Below are positions 16,949 through 26,218 of a stretch of 64,000 nucleotides of DNA, piece after piece. The notes beneath the pieces were generated by a model that saw nothing but the letters and a program-made list of their open reading frames with translations, was not told the DNA's origin and searched no databases. Location of the stretch: positions 1 through 64,000 of the forward strand of contig NZ_JBHVBO010000003.1 of the NCBI RefSeq assembly GCF_042668085.1. The letters run 5' to 3'. A program made the position numbers and the translations under genes. The stretch comes from Isoptericola sp042668085. Its GTDB lineage: Bacteria > Actinomycetota > Actinomycetes > Actinomycetales > Cellulomonadaceae. Numbering within the stretch: position 1 is the stretch's first letter; each line of letters starts with the position of its first letter.

Positions 16949-17695
16949 ATGGACCTGGGGTTCGAGGGGCGCGTCGTGCTGGTCACCGGCGCGGCCGGCG
17001 GGATCGGGCGGGCGACGGCGCGGGCGCTGGCGGCGGAGGGGTGCCGGCTGGTGCTGGCCGACCTGCGACGGCCGGACGTGGACGGGCTCGACCCCGACCG
17101 GACGCTGGCCGTGGCCGCCGACGTCACGGACGAGACGGCGCTCGCGGCGGCAGTCGGGGCCGCGGAACGCAGGTTCGGCGGCCTGGACGCCGTGGTGGGC
17201 TGCCACGGGGTGTCGGGCCCGGTCGGCACGCCGCTGGACGCGGTGTCCGCCGACCAGTGGCGGCGCGTGCTGGACGTGAACGCGACGGGCACCTTCCTGC
17301 TGCTGCGCGCCGCGGCGCCGCTGCTGCGCCGCGGGCGGGACGCCGTCGTCGTGCTGGTGGCCAGCGACTCCGCGCTCGTCGCCGCGCCGGGGATGGCGCC
17401 GTACTGCGCCTCGAAGGCGGCGGTGCTGCAGCTCGCGCGGGCGGCGTCGGTCGACCTTGCGCCCGACGTGCGCGTGGTGGCGGTGTGCCCGTCGGTCGTG
17501 GACACCCCGATGAGCCGCGGGGACCTCGGCATCGACGCAGGGGCGGGGTTCGACGGCGCGGGGTTCCCGGTGCAGCGCCCGGAGGAGGTCGCGTCGGCGG
17601 TGGCGTACCTGTGCTCCCCGCGCGCCCGGGCGGTCAACGGCACGGCCCTGCTGAGCGACTTCGGCTACGGGGCGCGGTCGGGCTTCCCCGCCTGA
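16949..17695 (+). CDS. Short-chain dehydrogenase/reductase
   Basis: A 248-residue classical SDR: Rossmann glycine motif TGAAGGIG near residues 14-21, a modified NNAG-equivalent CHGVSG, catalytic Ser in VASDS and YCASK with the Tyr-Lys pair. The C-terminal end lists CSPRARAVNGT, the usual late SDR segment. The ATG at 16949 is preceded by GGAGGG; an upstream in-frame ATG at 16901 would add a low-complexity lead and is less likely. It is followed 43 bp later by a second SDR, probably in the same transcript and upstream of the IclR/hydroxylase pair. Substrate unknown. Confidence 0.85.
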   Translation: MDLGFEGRVVLVTGAAGGIGRATARALAAEGCRLVLADLRRPDVDGLDPDRTLAVAADVTDETALAAAVGAAERRFGGLDAVVGCHGVSGPVGTPLDAVSADQWRRVLDVNATGTFLLLRAAAPLLRRGRDAVVVLVASDSALVAAPGMAPYCASKAAVLQLARAASVDLAPDVRVVAVCPSVVDTPMSRGDLGIDAGAGFDGAGFPVQRPEEVASAVAYLCSPRARAVNGTALLSDFGYGARSGFPA

Positions 17696-17738
17696 CGACG
17701 ACGCAGAGGACGGCGCGTGGGCGCCGGGAAGGAGCGAG

Positions 17739-18557
<819 letters not shown>

Positions 18558-18570
18558 CGCGCCGTAGCGC

Positions 18571-19275
18571 TCAGCCGCCGAGGGCCTCCCGCACGGCGGC
18601 GGCCGACGTCGTGAGGCGAGCGGCGATCTGCTCGTGGTCGATCGGGCTGGCGACGTGCACGACGGCGACGGCGGCGGGCCCGCGCCCGCGCAGCGCCAGC
18701 GGCACCGCTACCGACTCGAGGCTGGGGATGACCTCGTCGTGGCTGGTGGCGAAGCCGCGCTCCGCGGCCTCCGCGACGGTGGCGCGCAGCGCGTCCGGCG
18801 ACCCGGCGGGCCACTGCGCCTGCGGGAGCAGCGTGAGGATCGCCTTGCCGGGCGCGCCCACCGTGACGGGGTGCCGGGTGCCCGGACGCTGGGCCACGGG
18901 GGCGACGGCGTGCCGCGGCTCGACGCTGACGAGCGTCACGCACTCGTCGTGGTCGAGGACGGCGAGGAAGCAGGTCATCCCCAGCTCGTTCGCGACGGCG
19001 GTGAGCTCGGGCAGCGCCTCCGCCTGCAGGTCGTGGGCGACGCCGGCGGCCAGCGCCGCCATGCGGGCGCCCAGCGCGACGCCGCCGTTCGCGTCGCGCG
19101 CCACGAGCCCGTGGTGCTCCAGCGTGCGCAGCAGCCGGTAGGCGATGGAGCGGTGCACGCCGAGCAGCCCGGCGACGTCGTCGATGGTCAGGGGCGCACG
19201 AGCGTCGGCGAGGACCTCCAGGATCCGGATGCCGCGGCTGAGGGTCTGTGACGGCGGGGGGCCGGCGTCGGGCAT
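18571..19275 (-). CDS. IclR-family transcriptional regulator
   Basis: A 234-residue regulator with an N-terminal winged helix (about 10-70; SRGIRILEVLAD, LLGVHRSIAYRLLRTLE) and an IclR effector domain with the GAPGKAIL and ERGFATSHDE segments. It is divergent from the flavin hydroxylase gene, and two related operator sites lie between them, so it probably senses a hydroxybenzoate-type acid and controls both genes. A minus-strand promoter TTCTAT-N17-TACTAT (within 19308-19336) would be covered by both operators, which suggests negative autoregulation. The ATG at 19275 has a moderate GGAAGG upstream. Confidence 0.88.
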   Translation of the reverse strand: MPDAGPPPSQTLSRGIRILEVLADARAPLTIDDVAGLLGVHRSIAYRLLRTLEHHGLVARDANGGVALGARMAALAAGVAHDLQAEALPELTAVANELGMTCFLAVLDHDECVTLVSVEPRHAVAPVAQRPGTRHPVTVGAPGKAILTLLPQAQWPAGSPDALRATVAEAAERGFATSHDEVIPSLESVAVPLALRGRGPAAVAVVHVASPIDHEQIAARLTTSAAAVREALGG

Positions 19276-19303
19276 CGTCGTCCTTCCGGTGGGTTACGCT
19301 GCA

Positions 19304-19339
19304 TTCAATAGTAGAACGATGTGTTCGAATATAGAACAC
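19304..19339. promoter_or_regulatory. Twin IclR-type operators in the hydroxylase/regulator intergenic region
   Basis: Two related 14-bp boxes, TTCAATAGTAGAAC (19304-19317) and TTCGAATATAGAAC (19324-19337), share TTC...TA.AGAAC. Their centres are exactly 20 bp apart. The second is extended to a palindrome with GTGTTC/GAACAC arms (19321-19339). They are the most AT-rich part of the 130-bp divergent gap. Confidence 0.65.
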
Positions 19340-19405
19340 GATCGCAGCGGACGCCACGCCCGACACGGAGGTCGGACGGCGCATCGACGACGATGAGGAG
19401 AGCTC

Positions 19406-21298
19406 GTGCAGTTCCACCACCACGGTTACGTCTCCGGCGACCCGCGGGTGCTGCCGCCCGCAGGCACCGGCGTGGACCGGCCCGACGAGCTGCCCGACGA
19501 GGTCGACGTCCTCGTCGTCGGGTCGGGGCCGGCGGGCATGCTGCTCGCCGCGCAGATGTCGCGGTACCCCGGCGTCACCACCCGCATCATCGAGAAGCGC
19601 GAGGGACGGCTGGTGCTCGGCCAGGCCGACGGCATCCAGCCCCGGAGCGTCGAGACGTTCGACGCGTTCGGCTTCGCGGAGCGCATCGTCGCCGAGGCGT
19701 ACAACATCGGCTGGATGAACTTCTGGGGCCCGGACCCGGAGAACCCGAAGCACATCGTCCGGACCACGCGCACCGAGGACTACGGCCTCAAGATCAGCGA
19801 GTACCCGCACCTCATCGTCAACCAGGCGCGGGTGCTCGACTACTTCGCCGAGGCCGCCGCGCTCGGCCCCGCCCGCATCGTGCCCGACTACGGCGTCGAG
19901 TTCCTCGGCCTCACCGTGCACGACGGCGACGAGTACCCCGTCGAGGTGCGGGTGCGCCACGTCGCGGGGGACCGTGCGGGCGAGGAGCGCGTCGTGCGGG
20001 CCAAGTACGTCGCCGGGTGCGACGGCGCCCGCAGCGCGGTGCGCGAGGCCATCGGCCGCAGGCACGTCGGCCAGTTCGCGGCGCACGCCTGGGGCGTGAT
20101 GGACGTGCTCGTCAACACCGACTTCCCCGACTGGCGCACCAAGTGCGCGATCAACTCCGAGGCCGGGAACATCCTGCTCATCCCGCGCGAGGGCGGGTAC
20201 CTCTGCCGCGTGTACGTGGACCTCGGCGAGGTCGCCCCGGACGACCACCACCGCGTGCGCAAGACGCCGATCGAGGAGATCGTCCGCCGGGCCAACGAGA
20301 TCCTCACGCCCTACGCGCTGGACGTCAGGGAGGTGGCCTGGCACAGCGTGTACGAGGTCGGCCACCGCGTGACCGACAAGTTCGACGACGTGCCCGACGG
20401 CGAGGAGCACCGCACCCCGCGCGTCTTCCTCACCGGCGACGCCTGCCACACCCACAGCGCCAAGGCGGGGCAGGGGATGAACGTGTCCATGCAGGACGGG
20501 TTCAACCTGGGCTGGAAGCTCGGGTCCGTGCTCACCGGGCTCAGCCCCGAGTCGCTGCTCGCCACCTACTCCGCCGAGCGGCAGCCCGTGGCGCAGCAGC
20601 TCATCGACTTCGACCGCGAGTGGTCGAGCCTGATGGCCCGCAAGCCCGAGGAGATCTCCGACCCCCAGGAGCTGGCCCACTACTACCTCGCGACGTCCGA
20701 GTTCCCCTCGGGGTTCATGACCCAGTACGGGCCCTCGGCGATCGTGGGGACCGACGCCCACCAGGAGCTGGCCACCGGGTTCCCGCTCGGCAAGCGGTTC
20801 AAGTCCGCCGAGGTCACGCGGGTGTGCGACGGCAACGCCGTGCACCTCGGCCACCACGCCAAGGCCGACGGCCGGTGGCGGGTCTACGCGTTCGCCGACG
20901 CCGCCGCACCCGGCGAGGGCTCCGCCCTGGACAGGTTCGCGGCGTGGCTCGCCTCGGACGAGTCCCCCGTGTCCCGGTTCACGCCCGCCGGAGCCGACGT
21001 CGACGCCGTCTTCGACGTCAAGGTCGTCTACCAGCAGGCCTTCCAGGACGTCGACCTCGCGGACGTGCCCGACGTGTTCCGACCCCGGACCGGCCCGCTC
21101 GGCCTCACGGACTGGGAGAAGGTGTACGCCGCCGGCCCCACCGTGTGGACCGCGGACGACATCTTCGCCGAGCGCGGGCTGTCCCGCGACGGCGTGGTCG
21201 TCGTCGTGCGCCCCGACCAGTACGTGGCCCACGTGCTGCCGCTCGACGCCACCGACGAGCTAGCCGAGTTCTTCGCGGGGGTGTTCGTCGGCCGCTGA
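19406..21298 (+). CDS. FAD-dependent aromatic hydroxylase, 3-hydroxybenzoate 4-monooxygenase/phenol 2-monooxygenase type
   Basis: A 630-residue group A flavoprotein monooxygenase. It has the FAD motif GSGPAG (residues 39-44), the DG motif in AGCDGARSAVR, the GD motif at Gly344-Asp345 in FLTGDACHTHSAKAGQG, and a C-terminal thioredoxin-like dimerisation domain (about 450-630) as in phenol 2-monooxygenase and MobA. Whole-protein resemblance is closest to MobA-type 3-hydroxybenzoate 4-monooxygenases, which make protocatechuate with NADPH and O2. No ring-cleavage gene for protocatechuate is in the window. The start is a GTG at 19406 with GAGGAGAG upstream. It is controlled from the IclR operators. 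Phenol or resorcinol hydroxylation remains possible. Confidence 0.88.
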   Translation: MQFHHHGYVSGDPRVLPPAGTGVDRPDELPDEVDVLVVGSGPAGMLLAAQMSRYPGVTTRIIEKREGRLVLGQADGIQPRSVETFDAFGFAERIVAEAYNIGWMNFWGPDPENPKHIVRTTRTEDYGLKISEYPHLIVNQARVLDYFAEAAALGPARIVPDYGVEFLGLTVHDGDEYPVEVRVRHVAGDRAGEERVVRAKYVAGCDGARSAVREAIGRRHVGQFAAHAWGVMDVLVNTDFPDWRTKCAINSEAGNILLIPREGGYLCRVYVDLGEVAPDDHHRVRKTPIEEIVRRANEILTPYALDVREVAWHSVYEVGHRVTDKFDDVPDGEEHRTPRVFLTGDACHTHSAKAGQGMNVSMQDGFNLGWKLGSVLTGLSPESLLATYSAERQPVAQQLIDFDREWSSLMARKPEEISDPQELAHYYLATSEFPSGFMTQYGPSAIVGTDAHQELATGFPLGKRFKSAEVTRVCDGNAVHLGHHAKADGRWRVYAFADAAAPGEGSALDRFAAWLASDESPVSRFTPAGADVDAVFDVKVVYQQAFQDVDLADVPDVFRPRTGPLGLTDWEKVYAAGPTVWTADDIFAERGLSRDGVVVVVRPDQYVAHVLPLDATDELAEFFAGVFVGR

Positions 21299-21324
21299 CG
21301 GTCGTCGATGGGATCATCGGCGGC

Positions 21325-21828
21325 ATGCCGCTGACGCTCAGGCCGCCACGCCACGACGACGAGACCGCGCTGCGCCGCATGCACGACCAGCTCGCGGCGG
21401 ACGGGTTCACGTTCCTGCAGCACGACGGCACCTGGGACGACATCCTCGCCGTGGTGGCGCGCGAGGCTCGCGGGGACGACCTGGCGCCCGGTCGCGTCCG
21501 GTGCGACTTCCTCGTGGCCGACGTCGACGGCGTCCTCGTGGGCCGGGTCTCCGTGCGCCACGAGCTCACCGAGTACCTGTGCGAGGTGGGCGGGCACGTG
21601 GGCTACGCCGTGGCGCCCGAGCATCGCCGTCACGGCTACGCGACGGCGATGCTCCGGCAGTCCGTCACGCTCTTGGCCGCCGGCGGGGTCGAGCGGGTGC
21701 TGGTCACGTGCGACGACGACAACGCCGGCTCGGCGGCCGTGATCGAGGCCTGCGGTGGCGTGCTGGAGGACGTGCGCACCTTCGGCACAGAGACGAAGCG
21801 GCGCTACTGGATCGACGCCACGGCATGA
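21325..21828 (+). CDS. GNAT-family N-acetyltransferase
   Basis: A 167-residue protein with the GNAT fold: an N-terminal LRPPRHDDE opening, a central VGYAVAPEHRRHGYATAML segment containing the acetyl-CoA pyrophosphate loop (R/Q-x-x-G-x-A equivalent HRRHGYA), and VLVTCDDDNAGSAAVIEACGG, typical of the C-terminal motif of YafP/RimJ-like members. The acceptor substrate is unknown. It starts 26 bp after the hydroxylase and overlaps the next gene as ATGA, so it may be transcribed with both. No link to aromatic metabolism is evident. Confidence 0.82.
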   Translation: MPLTLRPPRHDDETALRRMHDQLAADGFTFLQHDGTWDDILAVVAREARGDDLAPGRVRCDFLVADVDGVLVGRVSVRHELTEYLCEVGGHVGYAVAPEHRRHGYATAMLRQSVTLLAAGGVERVLVTCDDDNAGSAAVIEACGGVLEDVRTFGTETKRRYWIDATA

Positions 21829-22553
21829 CCGACGGCCTGCCGCCGCTGCACGTGCGCGAGTGGGGCCGCGGCGACCGCACGGTGGTGCTGCTGCACGGGT
21901 TCATGGGGTCCAGCGACAGCTGGCGGCGTGTCGGCGCCGCGCTCGCGGACGACGGGTGGCGCGTCCTGGCCCCCGACCTTCCGGGGCATGGTCGCTCCGC
22001 GCCTGATCCCGCCCTGACCGTCCCGAGGGCGGCCGCCTCCGTCGTCGCTGCCCTCCGTGCCCGGTCGGCCGGGACGCCCGCGGTCGCCGTCGGGCACTCG
22101 TACGGCGGCGTCGTGCTGGCTGCCGCGCGCGTGGAGCTCCGGCCCGCGCGCACGATCCTGGTGGACGCCGTCCCGCGGTTTCGCGGGGGCGTCGACCGGG
22201 CGGCCCTGCTCGCGGGTTACGCCCGCGACCGGCGCACCCGCACCGAGGACGAGCTCCGTCGCACCCGCCCGCACTACGGCGCCGAGGAGGTGCGCGTCGA
22301 GGCCGCGGCGGCGGAAGCGTTCGACCCCGAGACCGCGGCCGCCGTCGCCTCGTCCGCCGACGGCGCGTGGCCCCTCCCGGCGGGCGCCGTCGTGATCCGC
22401 GCGCGGCCGAGCGCGTACGTCGACGACGAGGACGCCGCCGCGCTGCGGCGGGCCGGCGTCGTGGTGCGCGACGTGCCGGGGGCCGCGCACTCCGTCTGGT
22501 ACAGCCACTACGACGCGTTCATGACGGCGCTCCGTGCGTCCCTGCCGGGCTGA
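21825..22553 (+). CDS. Alpha/beta-hydrolase fold protein
   Basis: A 242-residue serine hydrolase-like protein with LLHGFMGSSDSW (oxyanion region), PDLPGHGRS, the nucleophile elbow VGHSYGGVV with Ser near residue 91, and a late Asp and His (PGAAHSVW) suitable for the triad. It has no signal peptide. The ATG overlaps the acetyltransferase stop (ATGA), indicating coupling. It belongs to the broad MenH/esterase group, so the substrate is not predictable. Confidence 0.82.
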   Translation: MTDGLPPLHVREWGRGDRTVVLLHGFMGSSDSWRRVGAALADDGWRVLAPDLPGHGRSAPDPALTVPRAAASVVAALRARSAGTPAVAVGHSYGGVVLAAARVELRPARTILVDAVPRFRGGVDRAALLAGYARDRRTRTEDELRRTRPHYGAEEVRVEAAAAEAFDPETAAAVASSADGAWPLPAGAVVIRARPSAYVDDEDAAALRRAGVVVRDVPGAAHSVWYSHYDAFMTALRASLPG

Positions 22554-22570
22554 CCGGGTCTGCCGCCCGC

Positions 22571-22592
22571 GCGCGACGCCGCAGCGTCGCGC
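22571..22592 (+). terminator. Hairpin downstream of the hydrolase gene
   Basis: A perfect 9-bp stem, GCGCGACGC / GCGTCGCGC, with a 4-nt loop begins 17 bp after the hydrolase stop. It has no T-run. It probably ends the hydroxylase-acetyltransferase-hydrolase transcript. Confidence 0.5.
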
Positions 22593-22643
22593 CGATACTG
22601 GTGGGCGACCAGGAAGCGCCCAGCGGCCGAGGAGGGCCTCGCG

Positions 22644-23210
22644 ATGGCCGACCTGATGATCGACTACATCACCTCGCTCGACGGATTCGGGTCCGCCGAC
22701 GGGTGGCCGGGGCTGTGGGGGATGGGCGGGCCCGATTACTTCGCGTTCCTCGAGGAGGACGGCCGGCAGGAGTACACGATCCTGTTGGGCGCCACGACGT
22801 ACCGCCTGTTCGCGGGCTTCGCCGAGACCGGCGAGGAAGAGATGGCCGAGGTCACCGCCCGCCGCAAGGTCGTGTTCTCCCGCACCCTCACCGAGCCGCT
22901 GGAGTGGGCGAACACCACGCTCGTCTCGGGCGACGCCGTCGAGGCCGTGCGCGCGATGAAGCAGGACGACGTCGCGCTGCGGACCATCGGCAGCCCCGGA
23001 CTCGCGCGCTCGCTGCTGCGGGCGGGGCTGGTGGACCGTGTCCGCGTGGTCGTCTTCCCGGTCGTCAACGGCGCCACCGGTCACGACCGGCTGTACGACG
23101 GCTGGCCCGACGTCCGGCTCGAGCTCCTCGACAGTCGCACCCTCGACGGCCGGCTGACCTTGCTCGAGTACGCCCCGACCGTGCTGGACGGGCCGCCCGG
23201 CACGGACTGA
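22644..23210 (+). CDS. Dihydrofolate reductase-fold protein (RibD C-terminal-like)
   Basis: A 188-residue protein of the YyaP/RibD-C group: opening MADLMIDYITSLDGFG, a LLGATTYRLFAGF block, KVVFSRTL and a late GSPGLARSLLRAGLVD NADPH-site segment. These stand-alone proteins share the dihydrofolate reductase fold but usually lack demonstrated folate or riboflavin roles. GAGGAGG-like sequence lies ahead of the ATG. No operon partner is clear; the next gene is convergent. Confidence 0.83.
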   Translation: MADLMIDYITSLDGFGSADGWPGLWGMGGPDYFAFLEEDGRQEYTILLGATTYRLFAGFAETGEEEMAEVTARRKVVFSRTLTEPLEWANTTLVSGDAVEAVRAMKQDDVALRTIGSPGLARSLLRAGLVDRVRVVVFPVVNGATGHDRLYDGWPDVRLELLDSRTLDGRLTLLEYAPTVLDGPPGTD

Positions 23211-23226
23211 CGGGTCGTCAGTCAGG

Positions 23227-24179
23227 TCAGGTGAACTCGGCCGTCGGGCGACGCGGTGCCCGCCGCGGCCGTAGGCAGTAGCCGAAGCGCATGAGCATCT
23301 GCGGCGCGGCCTCGAGCGAGAGCGCCGCGCGCAGGCCATCACGGGTGACGGGGTTCTCCAGCGCCGTCGTCGCGAACGACGCGTGGACGAAGTACCCGGT
23401 CGCGACGAGCAGCAGGTGCTCCAGCGCGAGCCCCGCGCCGATCCAGTCCCGGACGGTGTCCCCGGGCGTCGTGAGCACCGCCATCGTGGAGCGCTGCTCG
23501 AACCGGGCGTGGCCCGTGCTGTGGCGGAACCGCCGCACCGGCGCGCGGTCGTCGGCGGGGGCGGGCCCCAACAGCTCGTACGGGATGCCGTCCCGCCGGG
23601 CGCCGTCGGCGGCTGTCCAGGCCGCCTCCTCGGCGCGCAGCCCGGCATCTGCGCCTGCCTGCCGCTCGGCGCGCCGGACGAGCTCGAGGACCTCCGCCCG
23701 TGCGGGGTCGGACGGGTGGACGAACCGCAGCTCGCCGCCCTCGGTGCGGGCGGCCGCGCGGATCGCCCGCAGGACGTCGGGAGCGACAGGCCGGTCGTCG
23801 AACGGCACGCGGGACGTCGCGCGGCGCTGGATCGCCACCGACAGGCCGAGCTCGTCAGTCGTCGGGCTCGCCCCGGCGGACAGCTCGAGCTCGGCGACGA
23901 GGCGCTGGTCCTCCGGGTCGGGCAGGACGACGTGCGGGCCGTCAGGGACTCGCGTCGCGCGGCCGTCACCGCGTTGAAGAGGAAGGCGCCGCAGCTGAGG
24001 TACATCTCCCGGCCGTGCGGGTCGGCGTGGTGCAGCTGTCGCGACGGGTCGGCCCGGACCCGGAGGCGGTTGCCCCGGACGTCCACATGCCACGGCTGGG
24101 TGTTGTGGACGCTGGGAGCGCGGCCCGCGGCGTCGAGGATTCTCTCGATCCGCGCGTCGACGACGGCGGTGTTCATCAT
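23227..24179 (-). pseudogene. Acg-type nitroreductase family protein, disrupted by a frameshift
   Basis: Two overlapping frames on the minus strand together make one nitroreductase-fold protein of the mycobacterial Acg type, about 317 residues. The N-terminal part (24179 down to about 23960) reads MMNTAVVDARIERILDAAG, then APSVHNTQPWHVD and LSCGAFLFNAVTAARR. The rest (about 23955 to 23227) continues in another frame as PHVVLPDPEDQRLVAELEL through IGAGLALEHLLLVATGYF. A -1 (or +2) shift around 23945-23965 is needed to join them. AGGAGGGG precedes the ATG. Whether this is a real lesion or an assembly error cannot be told here; both halves look otherwise intact, which suggests a recent event or an error. 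Confidence 0.75.
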
Positions 24180-24312
24180 CACGCCCCTCCTGTCCGGTCG
24201 GCCCGGGGTGGGTGCCGCCGCTGGTGGCGGCGTTCCGGGGGCCTGACGACGGAGCGGTCTGGCGACGCGCGACGGCCCCCGCTGGGCGAGAGCTTTCGGT
24301 GTTCCACTCTTG

Positions 24313-24341
24313 ACGCTAGGAGGAGCGGAGCTTCCTCGCAA
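24313..24341 (-). promoter_or_regulatory. Candidate promoter of the nitroreductase gene
   Basis: On the minus strand TTGCGA (24336-24341) and TAGCGT (24313-24318) are separated by 17 bp, a reasonable sigma-70-type match, about 135 bp upstream of the ATG. The leader between them and the gene holds no other recognisable element. Confidence 0.4.
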
Positions 24342-24355
24342 CGACGCTCGTCGGC

Positions 24356-25846
24356 TCAGAACGGAGGGTCGCCGTCGTCGCTCATGGCTGGGGCCGACGA
24401 CGCCGCGCCCCGGTCGTGCTCGCGGGGCGGTGCGCCGGTGAGAGGTTCAGGCCGCGGCTCGCGGACACGCGTGGCCTCGGTGGCCCACTCGTCGAGGCGG
24501 TCCATGGCGTGGTCGGCGGTGCCGGGGCTGGTGAGGTAGGTGCGGCCGCGGGGCGAGGTCCAGGCGAGGACGCCGTGGTCGAGCTGTTCGACCTGCCAGC
24601 GCGACTCGTGCTTCAGGGTGTGGTGCTTGCGGCACAGGTGGGCCAGGTTGCCCCCGTCGGTGGCCCCGCCCTCGGCCCAGGCCGTGGTGTGGTCGACGTC
24701 GCAGCGGCGTGCGGGCACGCGGCAGCCGGGGAACCGGCAGGTCAGGTCGCGCTGGGTCAGGAACGCGCGCAGGTCCGCGGGCACGACGTAGCTGCGCCGG
24801 TCCACGGTGAGCAACGCCCCGGTGACAGGGTCGGTCAGCACGCGCCGCAGCGTCGGGGCGCGCGCGACCAGGTGGCGGGCTGTCTCCGCGTCGATCGGGA
24901 TGCTGCCGTCCAGCAGCCCGGAACTCTCACCGTGACCGGTGAGCGTGGTGACCGGGACGGTCACGTGCACCACCGGCCGGATGTTGCGTGCCAGCGTGGC
25001 CAGCGGGTCCGGCAGCGGATCGGGTGGGAGCGCGTCGGGCGGGGTGCTGCCTGGCATCGCCTGAGGATCGGGTGCCCGGCCGGGCGCGGCGGTCGTGGCG
25101 TGCGGAGGGCTGGCGTCGTCGAGCAGGAGCGCGGTCAGGGCGGCGGCGGCGCGCAGCTGCCCGATCCCGCGCGGATCCCCGGACGCCTTTGCTCTCGTGG
25201 CGGTGCGGGTCAGGCGGTCGTGCACCGCACGCGCGACCGGGGTAGGCAAGTGCGCGGTCAGCCAGGACATCCCGTTGGCGCCGTCGTCGACCCACACGTC
25301 CGCCCGCAGCTGCGCGGCCTCACGCCGGACCTCCGCCGGCACGGGGTGCAGCCGGTCCCGGGCCGCGCGGGCCAGGACACCGAACCGCGCCGCCGTCAGG
25401 CCGGATGCCCGGCCCAGCACCGCCTGTTCGACCTGCGCCGCGACCGAGCCGGGCAGGTCCGCGACCGCGTCAGCCAGCTTGGTCGCGTGCTGGTACGAGA
25501 TCACCCCCGCGCACAGGGCGTCCAACGTGGCGGTCGCCTGCGTGGCCAGGACGTCCGCGTCCGCGAGCCACCCCTGCGCGACGTGCTCGCTCACCCCGAG
25601 CGCGCACGCCACCTCCGCCACCAACGCCCGGTGCGCCACCGAACCGCGGCGATCAGCCGTCGCCGGCCCGACACGCTCCACCGCGACGTCGAGCATCGCC
25701 TCCGGGGCCGCCGTCACCGCCGCGAGCGCCTCAGCCAGCGCGACCGTACGACGCCCCGCCGCCACGTTCACCGCGACCTGCGCATCCCCGGCAGCATCCA
25801 ACGCAGCATCCAGCCGCGAGGCGGCGGTGCCCTGGCGCGTCGTCAT
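24356..25846 (-). CDS. DUF222 / 13E12-type protein with C-terminal HNH endonuclease motif
   Basis: A 496-residue protein of the actinobacterial DUF222 family (13E12 repeat family of mycobacteria). Residues about 30-300 are the helical DUF222 part. The C-terminus has an HNH site: CRFPGC and a later HLCRKHH provide paired Cys/His metal ligands, around CDVDHTTAWAEGG with the catalytic-type His and GGNLAHL. These genes are multicopy and mobile-looking in many actinobacteria; the cellular role is not established. Start chosen at ATG 25846; a TTG four codons upstream is in frame. A perfect SOS box lies 34 bp upstream, so damage-inducible expression is likely. Confidence 0.88.
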   Translation of the reverse strand: MTTRQGTAASRLDAALDAAGDAQVAVNVAAGRRTVALAEALAAVTAAPEAMLDVAVERVGPATADRRGSVAHRALVAEVACALGVSEHVAQGWLADADVLATQATATLDALCAGVISYQHATKLADAVADLPGSVAAQVEQAVLGRASGLTAARFGVLARAARDRLHPVPAEVRREAAQLRADVWVDDGANGMSWLTAHLPTPVARAVHDRLTRTATRAKASGDPRGIGQLRAAAALTALLLDDASPPHATTAAPGRAPDPQAMPGSTPPDALPPDPLPDPLATLARNIRPVVHVTVPVTTLTGHGESSGLLDGSIPIDAETARHLVARAPTLRRVLTDPVTGALLTVDRRSYVVPADLRAFLTQRDLTCRFPGCRVPARRCDVDHTTAWAEGGATDGGNLAHLCRKHHTLKHESRWQVEQLDHGVLAWTSPRGRTYLTSPGTADHAMDRLDEWATEATRVREPRPEPLTGAPPREHDRGAASSAPAMSDDGDPPF

Positions 25847-25879
25847 GGACCAAGCCAACCAGCCGCCACCGACAAAGAG

Positions 25880-25895
25880 TCGAACAGACGTTCGA
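25880..25895. promoter_or_regulatory. LexA (SOS) box
   Basis: The perfect 16-bp palindrome TCGAACAGACGTTCGA equals the actinobacterial SOS consensus TCGAAC-N4-GTTCGA. It lies 34 bp upstream of the DUF222-HNH start codon. Mycobacterial 13E12 genes are known members of the LexA regulon, which supports the reading. Confidence 0.85.
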
Positions 25896-25952
25896 TCTGG
25901 GGGAAACCCTGTGGAGGACTCTGTGGCCGGCTCGCGGCCGGCGTCCCGGCGG

Positions 25953-26177
25953 TCAGACCTCGGGATACACCTCGACGTCGGACTTGAGGTACACCGGCTG
26001 GCCGTTCGTCATCCCCACGCACTCGGGGAGGCCCGCTGCCGTGCGCCCGTGCCGCTCGACCTCGGCCAGCACGGCGTCGTCGCTGGGCCGGTGCCGGCCG
26101 CCGTCGCCGTAGGCGTGCACGATCCGCCGGGCCTCGGCCCGGTCCGCGGCGCGCAGCTCGATCCGCATCGTCGCCAT
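25953..26177 (-). CDS. Small hypothetical protein
   Basis: A 74-residue soluble protein with no signal peptide or membrane segment. It opens MATMRIELRAADRAEARRIV and ends LKSDVEVYPEV. I do not recognise a family. The codon use is typical of the window, and the reading frame fits snugly in the gap between the ThDP enzyme and the SOS-regulated gene, so it is probably real. An overlapping second frame on the same strand (26009-26212) lacks these features. It lies 41 bp upstream of nothing but the end of the ThDP gene and may be read from its own promoter or by read-through. Confidence 0.55.
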   Translation of the reverse strand: MATMRIELRAADRAEARRIVHAYGDGGRHRPSDDAVLAEVERHGRTAAGLPECVGMTNGQPVYLKSDVEVYPEV

Positions 26178-26218
26178 GGCCGCACGCTAGCGACGGCGGT
26201 GGCGCCGGGCACGTCCTT

